DNA of 64,000 nt from Erythrobacter oryzae (GTDB lineage Bacteria > Pseudomonadota > Alphaproteobacteria > Sphingomonadales > Sphingomonadaceae), in contig NZ_JASCXI010000004.1 of assembly GCF_030271515.1 (NCBI RefSeq), positions 558,001 to 622,000 on the forward strand, written 5' to 3'. The notes under the pieces were generated by a model. That model searched no databases, was not told the DNA's origin, and saw only the letters and a list, made by a program, of their open reading frames with translations. A program made the translations under genes and the position numbers. Shown here piece after piece: positions 16,171 to 23,779 of this stretch (position 1 is its first letter; the number at the start of each line of letters is the position of its first letter).

Positions 16171-16842
16171 ATGGTCTCCCTGATCTTTCGCTACACCGCC
16201 AAGGCGATCGCCGCCTTCTTCGCGCTGACGCTGGTGCTGGTGGTGGCCTTCAAGTGGCTCCCCGTCCCCGTCACCGCGACCATGATCATGGACGGCAACG
16301 GCATCACCAAGGATTGGGAGAGCCTCGACAATATCGACCGCAATCTGGTGAGCGCGGTGATCGCCTCGGAAGACCAGCGCTTCTGCTCGCACAGCGGCTT
16401 CGACACCGAGGCGATCGAGCAGGCGATGCGCGAGAACCTCGAGGGCGGGAAGATCCGCGGCGGCTCGTCGATCAGCCAGCAGACCGCCAAGAACGTCTTC
16501 CTGTGGCAGGGCGGTGGCTATTTCCGAAAGGCGCTCGAGGCGTGGTTCACCTTCTGGATCGAGCTCGTCTGGGGCAAGCGGCGGATCATGGAGGTCTACC
16601 TGAACGTCGCCGAGACCGGGATCGGCACCTATGGCGCCGAGGCCGGATCGCAGCGCTATTTCGGCCACTCCGCCGCGCGGATGAGCCGCGACGAGGCAAG
16701 CCGCATGGCCGCCGCCCTCCCCAGCCCCAAGAAGCGCTCGGTCAAGAGCCCCGGCGGCTGGCTCGCGCGCCACGGCAACCGGATCGAGCGGCGCATCGGG
16801 ATCGTCCGGCGCGACGGGCTCGACGCCTGCGTCTACAACTAA
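16171..16842 (+). CDS. mtgA: Monofunctional biosynthetic peptidoglycan transglycosylase
   Basis: Inner-membrane GT51 glycosyltransferase that polymerises lipid II into glycan chains. One N-terminal transmembrane helix (residues about 12-29) is followed by the catalytic signature with the glutamate in ASEDQRFCSHSGFD, then GGSSISQQTAKNVFLW, KRRIMEVYLNVAETG and YGAEAGSQRYFG. 223 residues, normal for MtgA, with no transpeptidase domain. ATG at 16171, transcribed alone. Confidence 0.94.
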   Translation: MVSLIFRYTAKAIAAFFALTLVLVVAFKWLPVPVTATMIMDGNGITKDWESLDNIDRNLVSAVIASEDQRFCSHSGFDTEAIEQAMRENLEGGKIRGGSSISQQTAKNVFLWQGGGYFRKALEAWFTFWIELVWGKRRIMEVYLNVAETGIGTYGAEAGSQRYFGHSAARMSRDEASRMAAALPSPKKRSVKSPGGWLARHGNRIERRIGIVRRDGLDACVYN

Positions 16843-16915
16843 AGACGGCTTGTCAGGCGTGGCGGCGGCGGTCTAATCCGCGCGGCGGGGTCGCTTGCAG
16901 GGGGCAAGCCAGGGC

Positions 16916-17674
16916 ATGACAGGACGGACCGGCAGAACACTCGGCACCGCCGCGTTCGCAGCGGCGCTTGCGGGACTGGTGGGCGCGGCGGCGGCGCAGG
17001 TCAGCGAGCCGGTAAAGCACTTCGAGCGCTTCACCCAGCACGACATGAAGATGTGCTTTATCGCCCAATACCTGATGGTCGATGCCACCTCGGGCGAGGC
17101 CAAGGACCGCTATCTGGCGACATGGGTTGCTTTTGCCGGCGGAGGCCAGAGCGAGTCCGACGAGCTCGTCAAGGATCGCGGCGCGTTGCTTCAAGCCGCC
17201 TTGTCGCCCGCGCAGATGGCAGTGCTGGCCGATGCCTGCCGTCCGGCCTTGCTGGAAGCGGGCGGCCCGGCCCGCTTCACTCTCCCGTTTCCCGAACTGA
17301 TCGGCGAGAGCGCGCTCGCAAGCTTTCGCCGTTCCCGCAATGGCGGGCCGACTGCCGAGGAACGTGCAGCCGAAGCGCGTGCCGCCGCCGCCCGCCTCGA
17401 TGCCGAATGCCGCGCGATCGTCGACAAGGGCGTGGCCGAGGCCACCCGCGAATTCCGCCAGGCGCAAGGAGAGATCAAGGTATGGATCCGCGCCGGCTCC
17501 TTCGGTTCGCCGCCCGGGCAATACGACATCCAGAACGGCTGCGTCGCCATCGACAACGCCGGGGGCCAGCTCAATACAAAACAGTGCCCGGCCGAATATG
17601 CGCAGGCCCTGATGAACTTCCGCGCAGGCTATTACATCGACTTCAACGGCAGCGGCGGCTTCTCCTGCAAATAG
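16916..17674 (+). CDS. Secreted protein of unknown function
   Basis: A 252-residue exported protein I do not recognise. The N-terminus is a signal peptide (TGRTGRTLGTAAFAAALAGL, cleavage after AAA-AQ). The mature part contains a helical first half with a CFIAQYLMVDA segment, an alanine-rich amphipathic helix around residues 145-170 (EERAAEARAAAARLDAEC), and a C-terminal segment with three cysteines. ATG at 16916 is preferred over an in-frame ATG at 16895 because it places the signal peptide at the start. Neighbours are mtgA upstream and a metal exporter downstream; neither suggests a role. Confidence 0.6.
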   Translation: MTGRTGRTLGTAAFAAALAGLVGAAAAQVSEPVKHFERFTQHDMKMCFIAQYLMVDATSGEAKDRYLATWVAFAGGGQSESDELVKDRGALLQAALSPAQMAVLADACRPALLEAGGPARFTLPFPELIGESALASFRRSRNGGPTAEERAAEARAAAARLDAECRAIVDKGVAEATREFRQAQGEIKVWIRAGSFGSPPGQYDIQNGCVAIDNAGGQLNTKQCPAEYAQALMNFRAGYYIDFNGSGGFSCK

Positions 17675-17731
17675 CGCCGCACCATCGTCGCGCGTGACGC
17701 GCGGCAAGCTTGCCGCTACAAGCGCCTGACG

Positions 17732-18694
17732 ATGGCCCACGCGCACGCCCATAACCACCACGATCACGGCCATGGACACCACGGGCATGGCCACGGGCAC
17801 GGGCATGGTGGCCACTCTCATGCGCCCGCGGATTTCGGCCGCGCCTTCCTGATCGGCATCATCCTCAACACCGGCTTCGTCCTGCTCGAGGCGGCTGCCG
17901 GGCTGATCTACGGTTCGATGGCGCTGATCGCGGACGCAGGCCACAACCTGTCCGACGTGCTGGCGCTGGCGCTCGCGTGGATCGCCAGCATCGCCGCAAA
18001 GCAGCCCGCATCGGGGCGCTTCACCTACGGCTACAAGTCCTCGACCATCCTCGCCGCGCTCGCCAATGCGCTGCTGCTGGCGGTGGCGATCGGGGCGATT
18101 TTGTTCGAGACGCTGCACCGGATGGCGAACCCCGCTGAGCCGCAGGGCCTCGCCATGGCGGCGGTGGCAGGGGTCGGCATCGCGATCAACGGCTTCACCG
18201 CGTGGCTGTTCATGAAGGGCCAGGGCGATCTCAACATCCGCGGCGCCTATCTCCACATGGCCGCCGATGCGCTGGTGTCGCTGGGCGTAGTGGTGGCGGG
18301 GCTCGCGATCGTCTTCACCGGCTGGGCGTGGGTCGATCCGGCGGTGAGCCTCGTGATTCTCGCCGTGATCGCATGGGGCACCTGGGGCCTCGCGCGCGAT
18401 TCCGTCGCGATGGGCCTGCTCGCCGCGCCTGCGGGAATCGAGCTTGGCGCGGTCAGGCAGCACCTCGCCGGGTTCGAGGGCGTCACCGCGGTCCACGATC
18501 TCCATGTCTGGCCGATGTCGACCACCGAGGTCGCGCTGACCGCGCATCTCGTCATGCCCGCCCGCCCCGCCTCCGACAGCTTCCTGCGCGAGGTCGCCGC
18601 GAGCCTTGAAGAGCGCTTCGGCGTCCACCACGCGACGCTCCAGATCGAGACCGGCGAGGACCCCTGCGCCCACCCCTGCGGAGCCGATTGCTGA
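17732..18694 (+). CDS. Cation diffusion facilitator, Zn/Co/Cd exporter (CzcD/ZitB type)
   Basis: Inner-membrane proton/metal antiporter. The first 30 residues are extremely histidine-rich (HAHAHNHHDHGHGHHGHGHG), a metal-buffering segment. Six helices follow; the metal-site pairs are ADAGHNLSDVL in helix 2 (H..D) and HMAADALVSLG in helix 5. The C-terminal domain contains AVHDLHVWPMSTTE, typical of CzcD. 320 residues. The TGA overlaps the ATG of the ECF sigma gene by one base (TGATG), so the transporter and the sigma/anti-sigma genes are translationally linked. Confidence 0.93.
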   Translation: MAHAHAHNHHDHGHGHHGHGHGHGHGGHSHAPADFGRAFLIGIILNTGFVLLEAAAGLIYGSMALIADAGHNLSDVLALALAWIASIAAKQPASGRFTYGYKSSTILAALANALLLAVAIGAILFETLHRMANPAEPQGLAMAAVAGVGIAINGFTAWLFMKGQGDLNIRGAYLHMAADALVSLGVVVAGLAIVFTGWAWVDPAVSLVILAVIAWGTWGLARDSVAMGLLAAPAGIELGAVRQHLAGFEGVTAVHDLHVWPMSTTEVALTAHLVMPARPASDSFLREVAASLEERFGVHHATLQIETGEDPCAHPCGADC

Positions 18695-19281
18695 TGGCCG
18701 CGCGCCCCCGCCCCTCCTCCGACGAAGCGCGCGAGGCGCTGCGCGACGCGATGGCGCGGCTGGCGGCGGGCGATCAGGCGGCGCTCGAGGAAATCTATCG
18801 TGCCACCCGGGTGAAGCTCTTCGGCATCTGCCTGCGTATCTTGGGGGATCGAAAGGAAGCCGAGGACGCCTTGCAGGACGTCTATGTCAATCTCTGGCAG
18901 CGGGCCGACCGCTATGACCCGACCCGCGCGAGCCCAATCGCGTGGCTGGCGGCGTTCGCGCGCAACCGCGCGATCGACCGGCTGCGGACGGGCAAGGTGC
19001 GCGGCGGGGCGGTGCCGGTCGAGGAAGCCGCGCCGCTGCCCGACGAGAGCCCGCTGGCCGACATGCTGCTGGTCGATGCCGAGCAGACCGCGCAGATCCA
19101 CAAGTGCCTCGGCGCTCTCGATGCCCGCACGCAGGGCCATATCCGCGCCGCCTTTTTCGAGGGCTACACCTATGCGCAGCTCGCCGAAGCCGCCGACGTT
19201 CCCTTGGGCACGATGAAGAGCTGGATCCGCCGCGGCCTCCAGCGCCTGCGCGCCTGTCTCGAAGCGAGCGAGGCGGCATGA
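18694..19281 (+). CDS. ECF-type RNA polymerase sigma factor
   Basis: Extracytoplasmic-function sigma factor of 195 residues with region 2 (LFGICLRILGDRKEAEDALQDVYVNLWQRADRYDP in order) and region 4 (GYTYAQLAEAADVPLGTMKSWIRRGLQRLRAC). The pairing with an RskA-like anti-sigma suggests the SigK-like ECF group. ATG at 18694 overlaps the CDF stop; the anti-sigma gene starts at 19278 in an ATGA overlap. Likely target: the fasciclin gene 130 bases after the anti-sigma gene. Confidence 0.92.
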   Translation: MAARPRPSSDEAREALRDAMARLAAGDQAALEEIYRATRVKLFGICLRILGDRKEAEDALQDVYVNLWQRADRYDPTRASPIAWLAAFARNRAIDRLRTGKVRGGAVPVEEAAPLPDESPLADMLLVDAEQTAQIHKCLGALDARTQGHIRAAFFEGYTYAQLAEAADVPLGTMKSWIRRGLQRLRACLEASEAA

Positions 19282-20057
19282 GCGCTCCCGAAGATACCGG
19301 GCCTGACGTGACCCGCGACGATCCGATGATCGCCGCCGAGTGGGCCTTGGGCCTGCTCGAGGGCGAGGAACTGCTCGCCGCGCGCGGCAAGTATGCGACC
19401 GATCCGGCCTTCGCCTGGCGCAAGGAATGGTGGGACGACTGGTTCGCGCCGCTCTCCGACGCGATCCCCGGCGCCGAACCGGGCGATCACGTGTGGGACG
19501 GCATCGCCGCGCGCGTTTCCGCCGCGCAAGCGGTTGCAGGCACCCCGGCGGGCGAGCCTGTGGCAGGTTCGAATGTCGTGGCGCTCGAGGCCCGTGTGCG
19601 GCTGTGGCAGCGGGTGGCGGGGCTCTCGTCCATCGCCGCCGCGGCGCTGCTCGCTTGGGTCGCACTCACCCCTTCGCAAAGCCCCGTCGCGCCCCAGCCC
19701 GCACAGATCGCCGCCGTCGCGCCAATGGTGGCGACCGTGCCCATCGGCGAGACCGGCCTCCGGCTCGATGTCACCTACATCCCCGAAAGCGAGCGGATGG
19801 TGGTGGCAGCCATCGGGCTCACCCCCGACGGTGTCCACGACCACGAGCTGTGGCTCGTGCCCGCCGACGGCACCCCGCTACAATCGCTGGGCGTGGTAAA
19901 GCCGGGCGAAGTGCGCTCGATGACCCTCCCCGCCGCGGCGGTCGCCAAGCTCGGAGACGGGGCGAGCCTCGTCCTCACCCGCGAGCCGATCGGCGGCAAG
20001 CCCAAGGGCAAGGATGCAGGCCCGGTGGTCGCCAAGGGCGCCTTCAGCCGCGTCTGA
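19278..20057 (+). CDS. RskA-like anti-sigma factor
   Basis: Membrane-bound anti-sigma factor (RskA/anti-sigma-K family), 259 residues. The cytoplasmic N-terminus has the sigma-binding helices (DDPMIAAEWALGLLEGEELLAARGKYATDPAF), a single transmembrane helix lies at about residues 113-130 (SSIAAAALLAWVALT), and the periplasmic domain contains GLTPDGVHDHELWLVPADGTPLQSLG, matching the RskA domain. It overlaps the sigma gene by four bases. Regulated proteolysis is the usual release mechanism for this family; the proteases are not encoded here. Confidence 0.88.
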   Translation: MSAPEDTGPDVTRDDPMIAAEWALGLLEGEELLAARGKYATDPAFAWRKEWWDDWFAPLSDAIPGAEPGDHVWDGIAARVSAAQAVAGTPAGEPVAGSNVVALEARVRLWQRVAGLSSIAAAALLAWVALTPSQSPVAPQPAQIAAVAPMVATVPIGETGLRLDVTYIPESERMVVAAIGLTPDGVHDHELWLVPADGTPLQSLGVVKPGEVRSMTLPAAAVAKLGDGASLVLTREPIGGKPKGKDAGPVVAKGAFSRV

Positions 20058-20103
20058 ATGCGCGCCCTTGCAGGCCCGTTTTACTGCTACTGAATTTTAT
20101 TTG

Positions 20104-20129
20104 CATCCGCTCGCCCAAGGATTCCGTAA
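20104..20129 (+). promoter_or_regulatory. Candidate ECF-sigma promoter for the fasciclin gene
   Basis: CATCC at 20104-20108 and CCGTAA at 20124-20129, separated by 15 bases, lie about 60 bases before the fasciclin start. The pair resembles SigK-type elements (CATCC and CCGA/TAA), fitting the RskA-like anti-sigma factor upstream. Assigned by position and resemblance only. Confidence 0.35.
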
Positions 20130-20189
20130 CGTCTATTGCAAGCGGGAGGGGCTTGCACTCGTGACGTAAACCCCAACGGAGATCCCCCT

Positions 20190-20747
20190 ATGACCCCCAA
20201 GACCACTCTTGCGGCGCTGACCGCGGCTGCCCTCGCTGCGACCACCGGCCTCGCCGCCCTCCCCGCCGCCGCGCACCAGCACAAGGCCGAGGCCGCTGCT
20301 GCGCCCAACATCGTCCAGGTCGCGATGAGCACCGGCGTCCATAACACCCTCGTCGCCGCCGTGAAGGCCGCCGGCCTCGTCGACACGCTCTCGGGCCCCG
20401 GCCCCTTCACCGTCTTCGCCCCGACCGACACCGCCTTCGCGAAGCTCCCCGACGGCACCGTCGCCAACCTCGTGAAGCCCGCCAACAAGGGCGCGCTGAC
20501 CGAGATCCTCACCTATCACGCGGTCGCCGGCAAGGTGACGAGCCGCGACCTCGTCGCGCTGATCAAGCAGGGCCACGGCGAGGCGGTGATCGAAACCCTC
20601 GCGGGCGGCGAGCTGACCGCGCGCCTCTCGGGCGACAAGATCATCATCACCGACGAAAAGGGCCGCGCCACCGCCGTGACGCAGGCCGACGTCGTGACCT
20701 CGAACGGTGTGGTCCACGTGACCGACGGGGTTTTCCTGCCCGCCTAA
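20190..20747 (+). CDS. Fasciclin (FAS1) domain secreted protein
   Basis: A 185-residue exported protein with one FAS1 domain, a fold involved in adhesion and cell-surface contacts. Signal peptide: MTPKTTLAALTAAALAATTG, cleavage near AAA-HQ. The FAS1 boxes are present: GPFTVFAPTDTAFAKLP and later LTYHAVAGKV and SNGVVHVTDGVFLP. A histidine at the mature N-terminus (HQHK) is unremarkable. ATG at 20190; in-frame ATG at 20136 is rejected because it would hide the signal peptide. Fasciclin genes next to ECF sigma/RskA pairs are a known arrangement in proteobacteria. Confidence 0.92.
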   Translation: MTPKTTLAALTAAALAATTGLAALPAAAHQHKAEAAAAPNIVQVAMSTGVHNTLVAAVKAAGLVDTLSGPGPFTVFAPTDTAFAKLPDGTVANLVKPANKGALTEILTYHAVAGKVTSRDLVALIKQGHGEAVIETLAGGELTARLSGDKIIITDEKGRATAVTQADVVTSNGVVHVTDGVFLPA

Positions 20748-20813
20748 GCCTTCCCCGGCTGGCGCTACCCCCCACTTCCCCCATCCCCCCAAGGGGGGCA
20801 GCGCTTCTCCCGA

Positions 20814-20850
20814 CCCCGTCCGGCCTTCCTCTTGGGCCGGGCGGGGTTTT
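20814..20850 (+). terminator. Rho-independent terminator after the fasciclin gene
   Basis: A 12-bp stem CCCCGTCCGGCC/GGCCGGGCGGGG with one T.G wobble and an 8-base loop, followed by TTTT. It closes the CDF-sigma-anti-sigma-fasciclin unit. Confidence 0.8.
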
Positions 20851-20870
20851 GGTTTGGGGTTGTGAAAGCT

Positions 20871-20930
20871 ACCCCTCCGTCACCGCTTCGCGGTGCCACC
20901 TCCCCATTCCGTTGGAACGGGGAGGGACTT
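20871..20930. repeat. family A repeat, single half-unit
   Basis: One half-unit in minus orientation (inner ACCCCTCC end at left, outer GGGGAGGGACT end at right). The inner stem is CACCGC/GCGGTG, the outer stem GTTCC/GGAAT. Its partner would be expected to the left but is absent. It lies 23 bases from the next half-unit. Confidence 0.85.
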
Positions 20931-20953
20931 TTCGGTTGATCCGCAGAATGTTA

Positions 20954-21013
20954 AGTCCCTCCCCGTCCTGAAAGGATGGGGAGGTGGCAGCCCGCAGGGC
21001 TGACGGAGGGGTC
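20954..21013. repeat. family A half-unit, left border of the DUF559 unit
   Basis: Plus orientation: starts AGTCCCTCCCC, outer stem GTCCT/AGGAT, inner stem AGCCC/GGGCT, ends GACGGAGGGGTC at 21013. Its last GGAGGGG lies five to six bases before the TTG start of the DUF559 gene and can serve as that gene's Shine-Dalgarno sequence. Confidence 0.9.
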
Positions 21014-21014
21014 A

Positions 21015-21380
21015 TTGCGCAAAAGCGACCACAATTACCCTCTCGCCCGAGCCCAGCGCAAAACGCCATCGCTCCCCGAAGGCCTCCTGTGGCGAGAACT
21101 CCGCGCCAAGGCGGGCGGCACCAAATTCCGCCGCCAACATCCCGTCGGGAGATATGTGCTCGATTTTTACTGCGCGGCGGCCAAGTGCGGGTTCGAGATC
21201 GATGGCGTCGCGCATGACATGGGCACAAGGCCTGAGCGCGACGAAGCGAGGGATGCATGGTTGGGCGGGCAGGGCATTCGGGTGGTCCGCATCCCCGCGC
21301 GCGAGGTTTTGGCCGATCCGACGGGCGTTGCCGAAGCCGTGGTACGAATGTGCCGGGGGATTATCGACGGAGAGGTCTGA
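21015..21380 (+). CDS. DUF559 endonuclease-like protein (PD-(D/E)xK fold)
   Basis: A 121-residue DUF559 protein, related to very-short-patch-repair-type endonucleases; no reaction has been shown for most of the family. The core is intact: LWRELRAKAGGTKFRRQHPVG, Asp50 in YVLDFYC, Glu61 and Asp63 in FEIDGVAHD, and the closing GIRVVRIPAREVL. The start is TTG at 21015, five bases after GGAGGGG contributed by the flanking repeat; reading further upstream would translate the repeat itself (ATG at 20976), which is less likely but open. It has no operon partner and ends 10 bases before the right-hand repeat. Confidence 0.8.
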   Translation: MRKSDHNYPLARAQRKTPSLPEGLLWRELRAKAGGTKFRRQHPVGRYVLDFYCAAAKCGFEIDGVAHDMGTRPERDEARDAWLGGQGIRVVRIPAREVLADPTGVAEAVVRMCRGIIDGEV

Positions 21381-21390
21381 GAGAACGCAG

Positions 21391-21450
21391 AACCCCTCCG
21401 TCAGCCCTGCGGGCTGCCACCTCCCCATTGCTGCGCAACGGGGAGGGACT
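21391..21450. repeat. family A half-unit, right border of the DUF559 unit
   Basis: Minus orientation, starting AACCCCTCCGTC and ending GGGGAGGGACT. Inner stem AGCCC/GGGCT is identical to the left border; outer stem is GTTGC/GCAAT. It ends 10 bases before the clpX stop codon on the opposite strand. Confidence 0.9.
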
Positions 21451-21459
21451 CAAGGGCGA

Positions 21460-22728
21460 CTACGCCGCCTCTTCCTTCTTCGCCGCCTCGCCGCCGTGAA
21501 CGCGGATCGGGTCCTTCTTGCCCGCGACCACATCGGCGTCGAGCACGATTTCGGTCACGCCTTCCATGTCAGGCAGATCGAACATCGTATCGAGCAGCAG
21601 GCCTTCGACGATCGAGCGCAGGCCGCGCGCGCCGGTCTTGCGCTTGATCGCGCGCTCGGCGATCGCCTGAAGGGCGTCGTCGGTGAAGGTCAGTTCGACA
21701 TCCTCGAGCTCGAACAGCTTCTTGTACTGCTTGACCAGCGCGTTCTTGGGCTCCTGCAGGATGGTCACCAGCGCGGGCACGTCGAGATCGTGCAGCGTGG
21801 CGATCACCGGCAGACGGCCGACGAATTCGGGGATCAGGCCGAACTTGAGGAGATCCTCGGGCTCGGACTTTTCCAGCAGCTCGCCCACGCGGCGCTTGTC
21901 GGGATCGGCGACATGCGCGCCGAAGCCGATCGAGCGCTTCTGCAGGCGGTCGGCGATGATCTTGTCGAGCCCCGCAAAAGCACCCCCGCAGATGAACAGG
22001 ATGTTGGTCGTGTCAACCTGCAGGAATTCCTGCTGCGGATGCTTGCGCCCGCCCTGCGGCGGAACGCTCGCGGTGGTGCCTTCCATCAGCTTCAGGAGCG
22101 CCTGCTGCACGCCCTCACCCGAAACGTCACGGGTGATCGAGGGGTTTTCGGCCTTGCGGGTGATCTTGTCGATCTCGTCGATATAGACGATCCCGTGCTG
22201 GGCCTTCTCGACATTGTAGTCGGAGGCCTGGAGCAGCTTGAGGATGATGTTCTCGACATCCTCACCCACATAGCCCGCTTCGGTCAGCGTGGTCGCGTCG
22301 GCCATGGTGAAGGGCACGTCGAAGGTGCGTGCCAGCGTCTGGGCGAGCAGGGTCTTGCCCGAGCCGGTGGGGCCGACCAGCAGGATGTTCGACTTCGCCA
22401 GCTCGACATCGCCCGCCTTGCCCGAGTGCTTCAACCGCTTGTAGTGGTTGTGCACCGCGACCGAGAGCACGCGCTTCGCCCGGTCCTGACCGATCACGTA
22501 ATCGTTCAGGGTGGTGAAGATGTCCATCGGCGTGGGGATCTCGCCGTCCTTCTTGCCGGCGATCCCTGCCTTGGTTTCCTCGCGGATGATGTCGTTGCAC
22601 AGCTCGACGCATTCATCGCAGATGAACACGGTGGGGCCGGCGATGAGCTTGCGCACCTCGTGCTGCGACTTCCCGCAGAAGCTGCAGTAGAGGGTGCTCT
22701 TGCTGTCGGATCCGCTCAATTTGGTCAT
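21460..22728 (-). CDS. clpX: ATP-dependent Clp protease ATP-binding subunit ClpX
   Basis: AAA+ unfoldase that feeds substrates to ClpP; in alphaproteobacteria it degrades CtrA and other cell-cycle proteins. The N-terminal zinc domain has CSFCGKSQ and ICDECVELC. Walker A is [15 protein letters not shown], Walker [11 protein letters not shown], and the sensor and pore motifs (GYVGED) follow. 422 residues. ATG at 22728. The clpP gene lies upstream on the same strand with a 197-base gap that contains an imperfect GCACC(C)ATG / CATGGTGC inverted repeat (about 22799-22823) and a TTGACG hexamer at 22786-22781, so clpX may have its own promoter. Confidence 0.97.
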   Translation of the reverse strand: MTKLSGSDSKSTLYCSFCGKSQHEVRKLIAGPTVFICDECVELCNDIIREETKAGIAGKKDGEIPTPMDIFTTLNDYVIGQDRAKRVLSVAVHNHYKRLKHSGKAGDVELAKSNILLVGPTGSGKTLLAQTLARTFDVPFTMADATTLTEAGYVGEDVENIILKLLQASDYNVEKAQHGIVYIDEIDKITRKAENPSITRDVSGEGVQQALLKLMEGTTASVPPQGGRKHPQQEFLQVDTTNILFICGGAFAGLDKIIADRLQKRSIGFGAHVADPDKRRVGELLEKSEPEDLLKFGLIPEFVGRLPVIATLHDLDVPALVTILQEPKNALVKQYKKLFELEDVELTFTDDALQAIAERAIKRKTGARGLRSIVEGLLLDTMFDLPDMEGVTEIVLDADVVAGKKDPIRVHGGEAAKKEEAA

Positions 22729-22925
22729 TCCTGTGTCCTCGAATCCGCGTAAGGCCGTGCCGGAACACCCCGGGCGGATTCGTCAAGTGTATCGCGTGGC
22801 ACCCATGAATCAACACATGGTGCGCGATTTCGTGGTGTTACCATAAAGCCTGCCCTCGCCCGGGCGCGGAAAAAGCACGCTTTGCGCGGCCCTGTCCCGT
22901 GCGGGGGCAGATCGGGGCGGAGGCC

Positions 22926-23630
22926 TTATTCAGGCGCGCCGCCCGAACCGTCCTCGGCGCCGGTTTCCTCGCTGTCGGGCCGGGTCTCGAACACCTTGTC
23001 AACGAGACCGAAGGCGCGCGCTTCCTCGGCTTCGAGGAAGGTGTCGCGGTCCATCGCCTTTTCGATTTCCTCGAGGCTGCGGCCAGTGAACTTGACGTAG
23101 AGGTCGTTCATGCGGCTGCGGATGCGCAGGATCTCACGCGCCTGGATCTCGATGTCCGACGCCATCCCGCGCGCCCCGCCCGAGGGCTGGTGGATCATGA
23201 TGCGGGCATTGGGGAGCGCAATGCGCATGCCGGGCTCGCCCGCGGCGAGCAGGAAGCTACCCATCGAGGCGGCCTGCCCGATGCACACGGTCGACACGCG
23301 CGGCTTGATGTACTGCATGGTGTCGAAGATCGCGAGACCCGCGGTCACCACGCCGCCGGGCGAGTTGATGTACATGCTGATCGGCTTCGACGGATTCTCG
23401 CTCTCGAGGAACAGCAGCTGGGCGACGATCAGCGAGGCCATGCCGTCTTCCACCTGGCCGGTGACGAAGACGATGCGTTCGCGCAGCAGGCGGCTGAAGA
23501 TGTCGAAGCTGCGCTCGCCCCGGCTGGTCTGCTCGACCACCACGGGCACCAGTGCGCCGGTCAGGGGATCGCGGGTGAATTGCCCCTGCGTGCCGTAGGT
23601 TTCGCCTGCGTTGCCGAACAGATCGATCAT
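22926..23630 (-). CDS. clpP: ATP-dependent Clp protease proteolytic subunit ClpP
   Basis: Serine protease forming the tetradecameric chamber served by ClpX and ClpA. The nucleophile is in [11 protein letters not shown], the catalytic His in [11 protein letters not shown], and the Asp in [12 protein letters not shown]. 234 residues, slightly longer than E. coli ClpP because of an acidic glycine-rich C-terminal tail ([15 protein letters not shown]). ATG at 23630. Divergent from the amidase gene with a 149-base gap. Confidence 0.97.
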   Translation of the reverse strand: MIDLFGNAGETYGTQGQFTRDPLTGALVPVVVEQTSRGERSFDIFSRLLRERIVFVTGQVEDGMASLIVAQLLFLESENPSKPISMYINSPGGVVTAGLAIFDTMQYIKPRVSTVCIGQAASMGSFLLAAGEPGMRIALPNARIMIHQPSGGARGMASDIEIQAREILRIRSRMNDLYVKFTGRSLEEIEKAMDRDTFLEAEEARAFGLVDKVFETRPDSEETGAEDGSGGAPE

Positions 23631-23779
23631 GTGGTGCCTTTGCCCTTGCTTGTTCTGAATTGGCTATGTCGGAGTGTCAGGGGCAATTTCAAGGGCGTTT
23701 ACCTTGTTCATGTGAATTGCACCGCGCGAGGGGGCGTTTTACCCCTTGAGCCTTGGCCGCAGCGTGGCACACCATTCGC

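Larger units (their letters stand above)
20954..21450 (+). mobile_element. Candidate element: DUF559 gene between inverted family A repeats
   Basis: The two flanking half-units (20954-21013 and 21391-21450) are inverted relative to each other with GGAGGGG ends facing inward, the same geometry as the compact pairs at 1564, 10162 and 58542. In those pairs the spacer is 14-17 bases; here it is 377 bases and contains one complete gene. This could be a full-length element of which the compact pairs are gene-less derivatives. No target-site duplication is obvious. Confidence 0.5.

Noticed and set aside
20871..21450. Insertion sequence with a transposase.
   Set aside because: The only gene is DUF559; no transposase motifs or target-site duplication are visible, so it is reported as a candidate element and not as an IS.
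22781..22786. TTGACG as the -35 box of clpX.
   Set aside because: No acceptable -10 hexamer lies 16-18 bases downstream, so no promoter is annotated.
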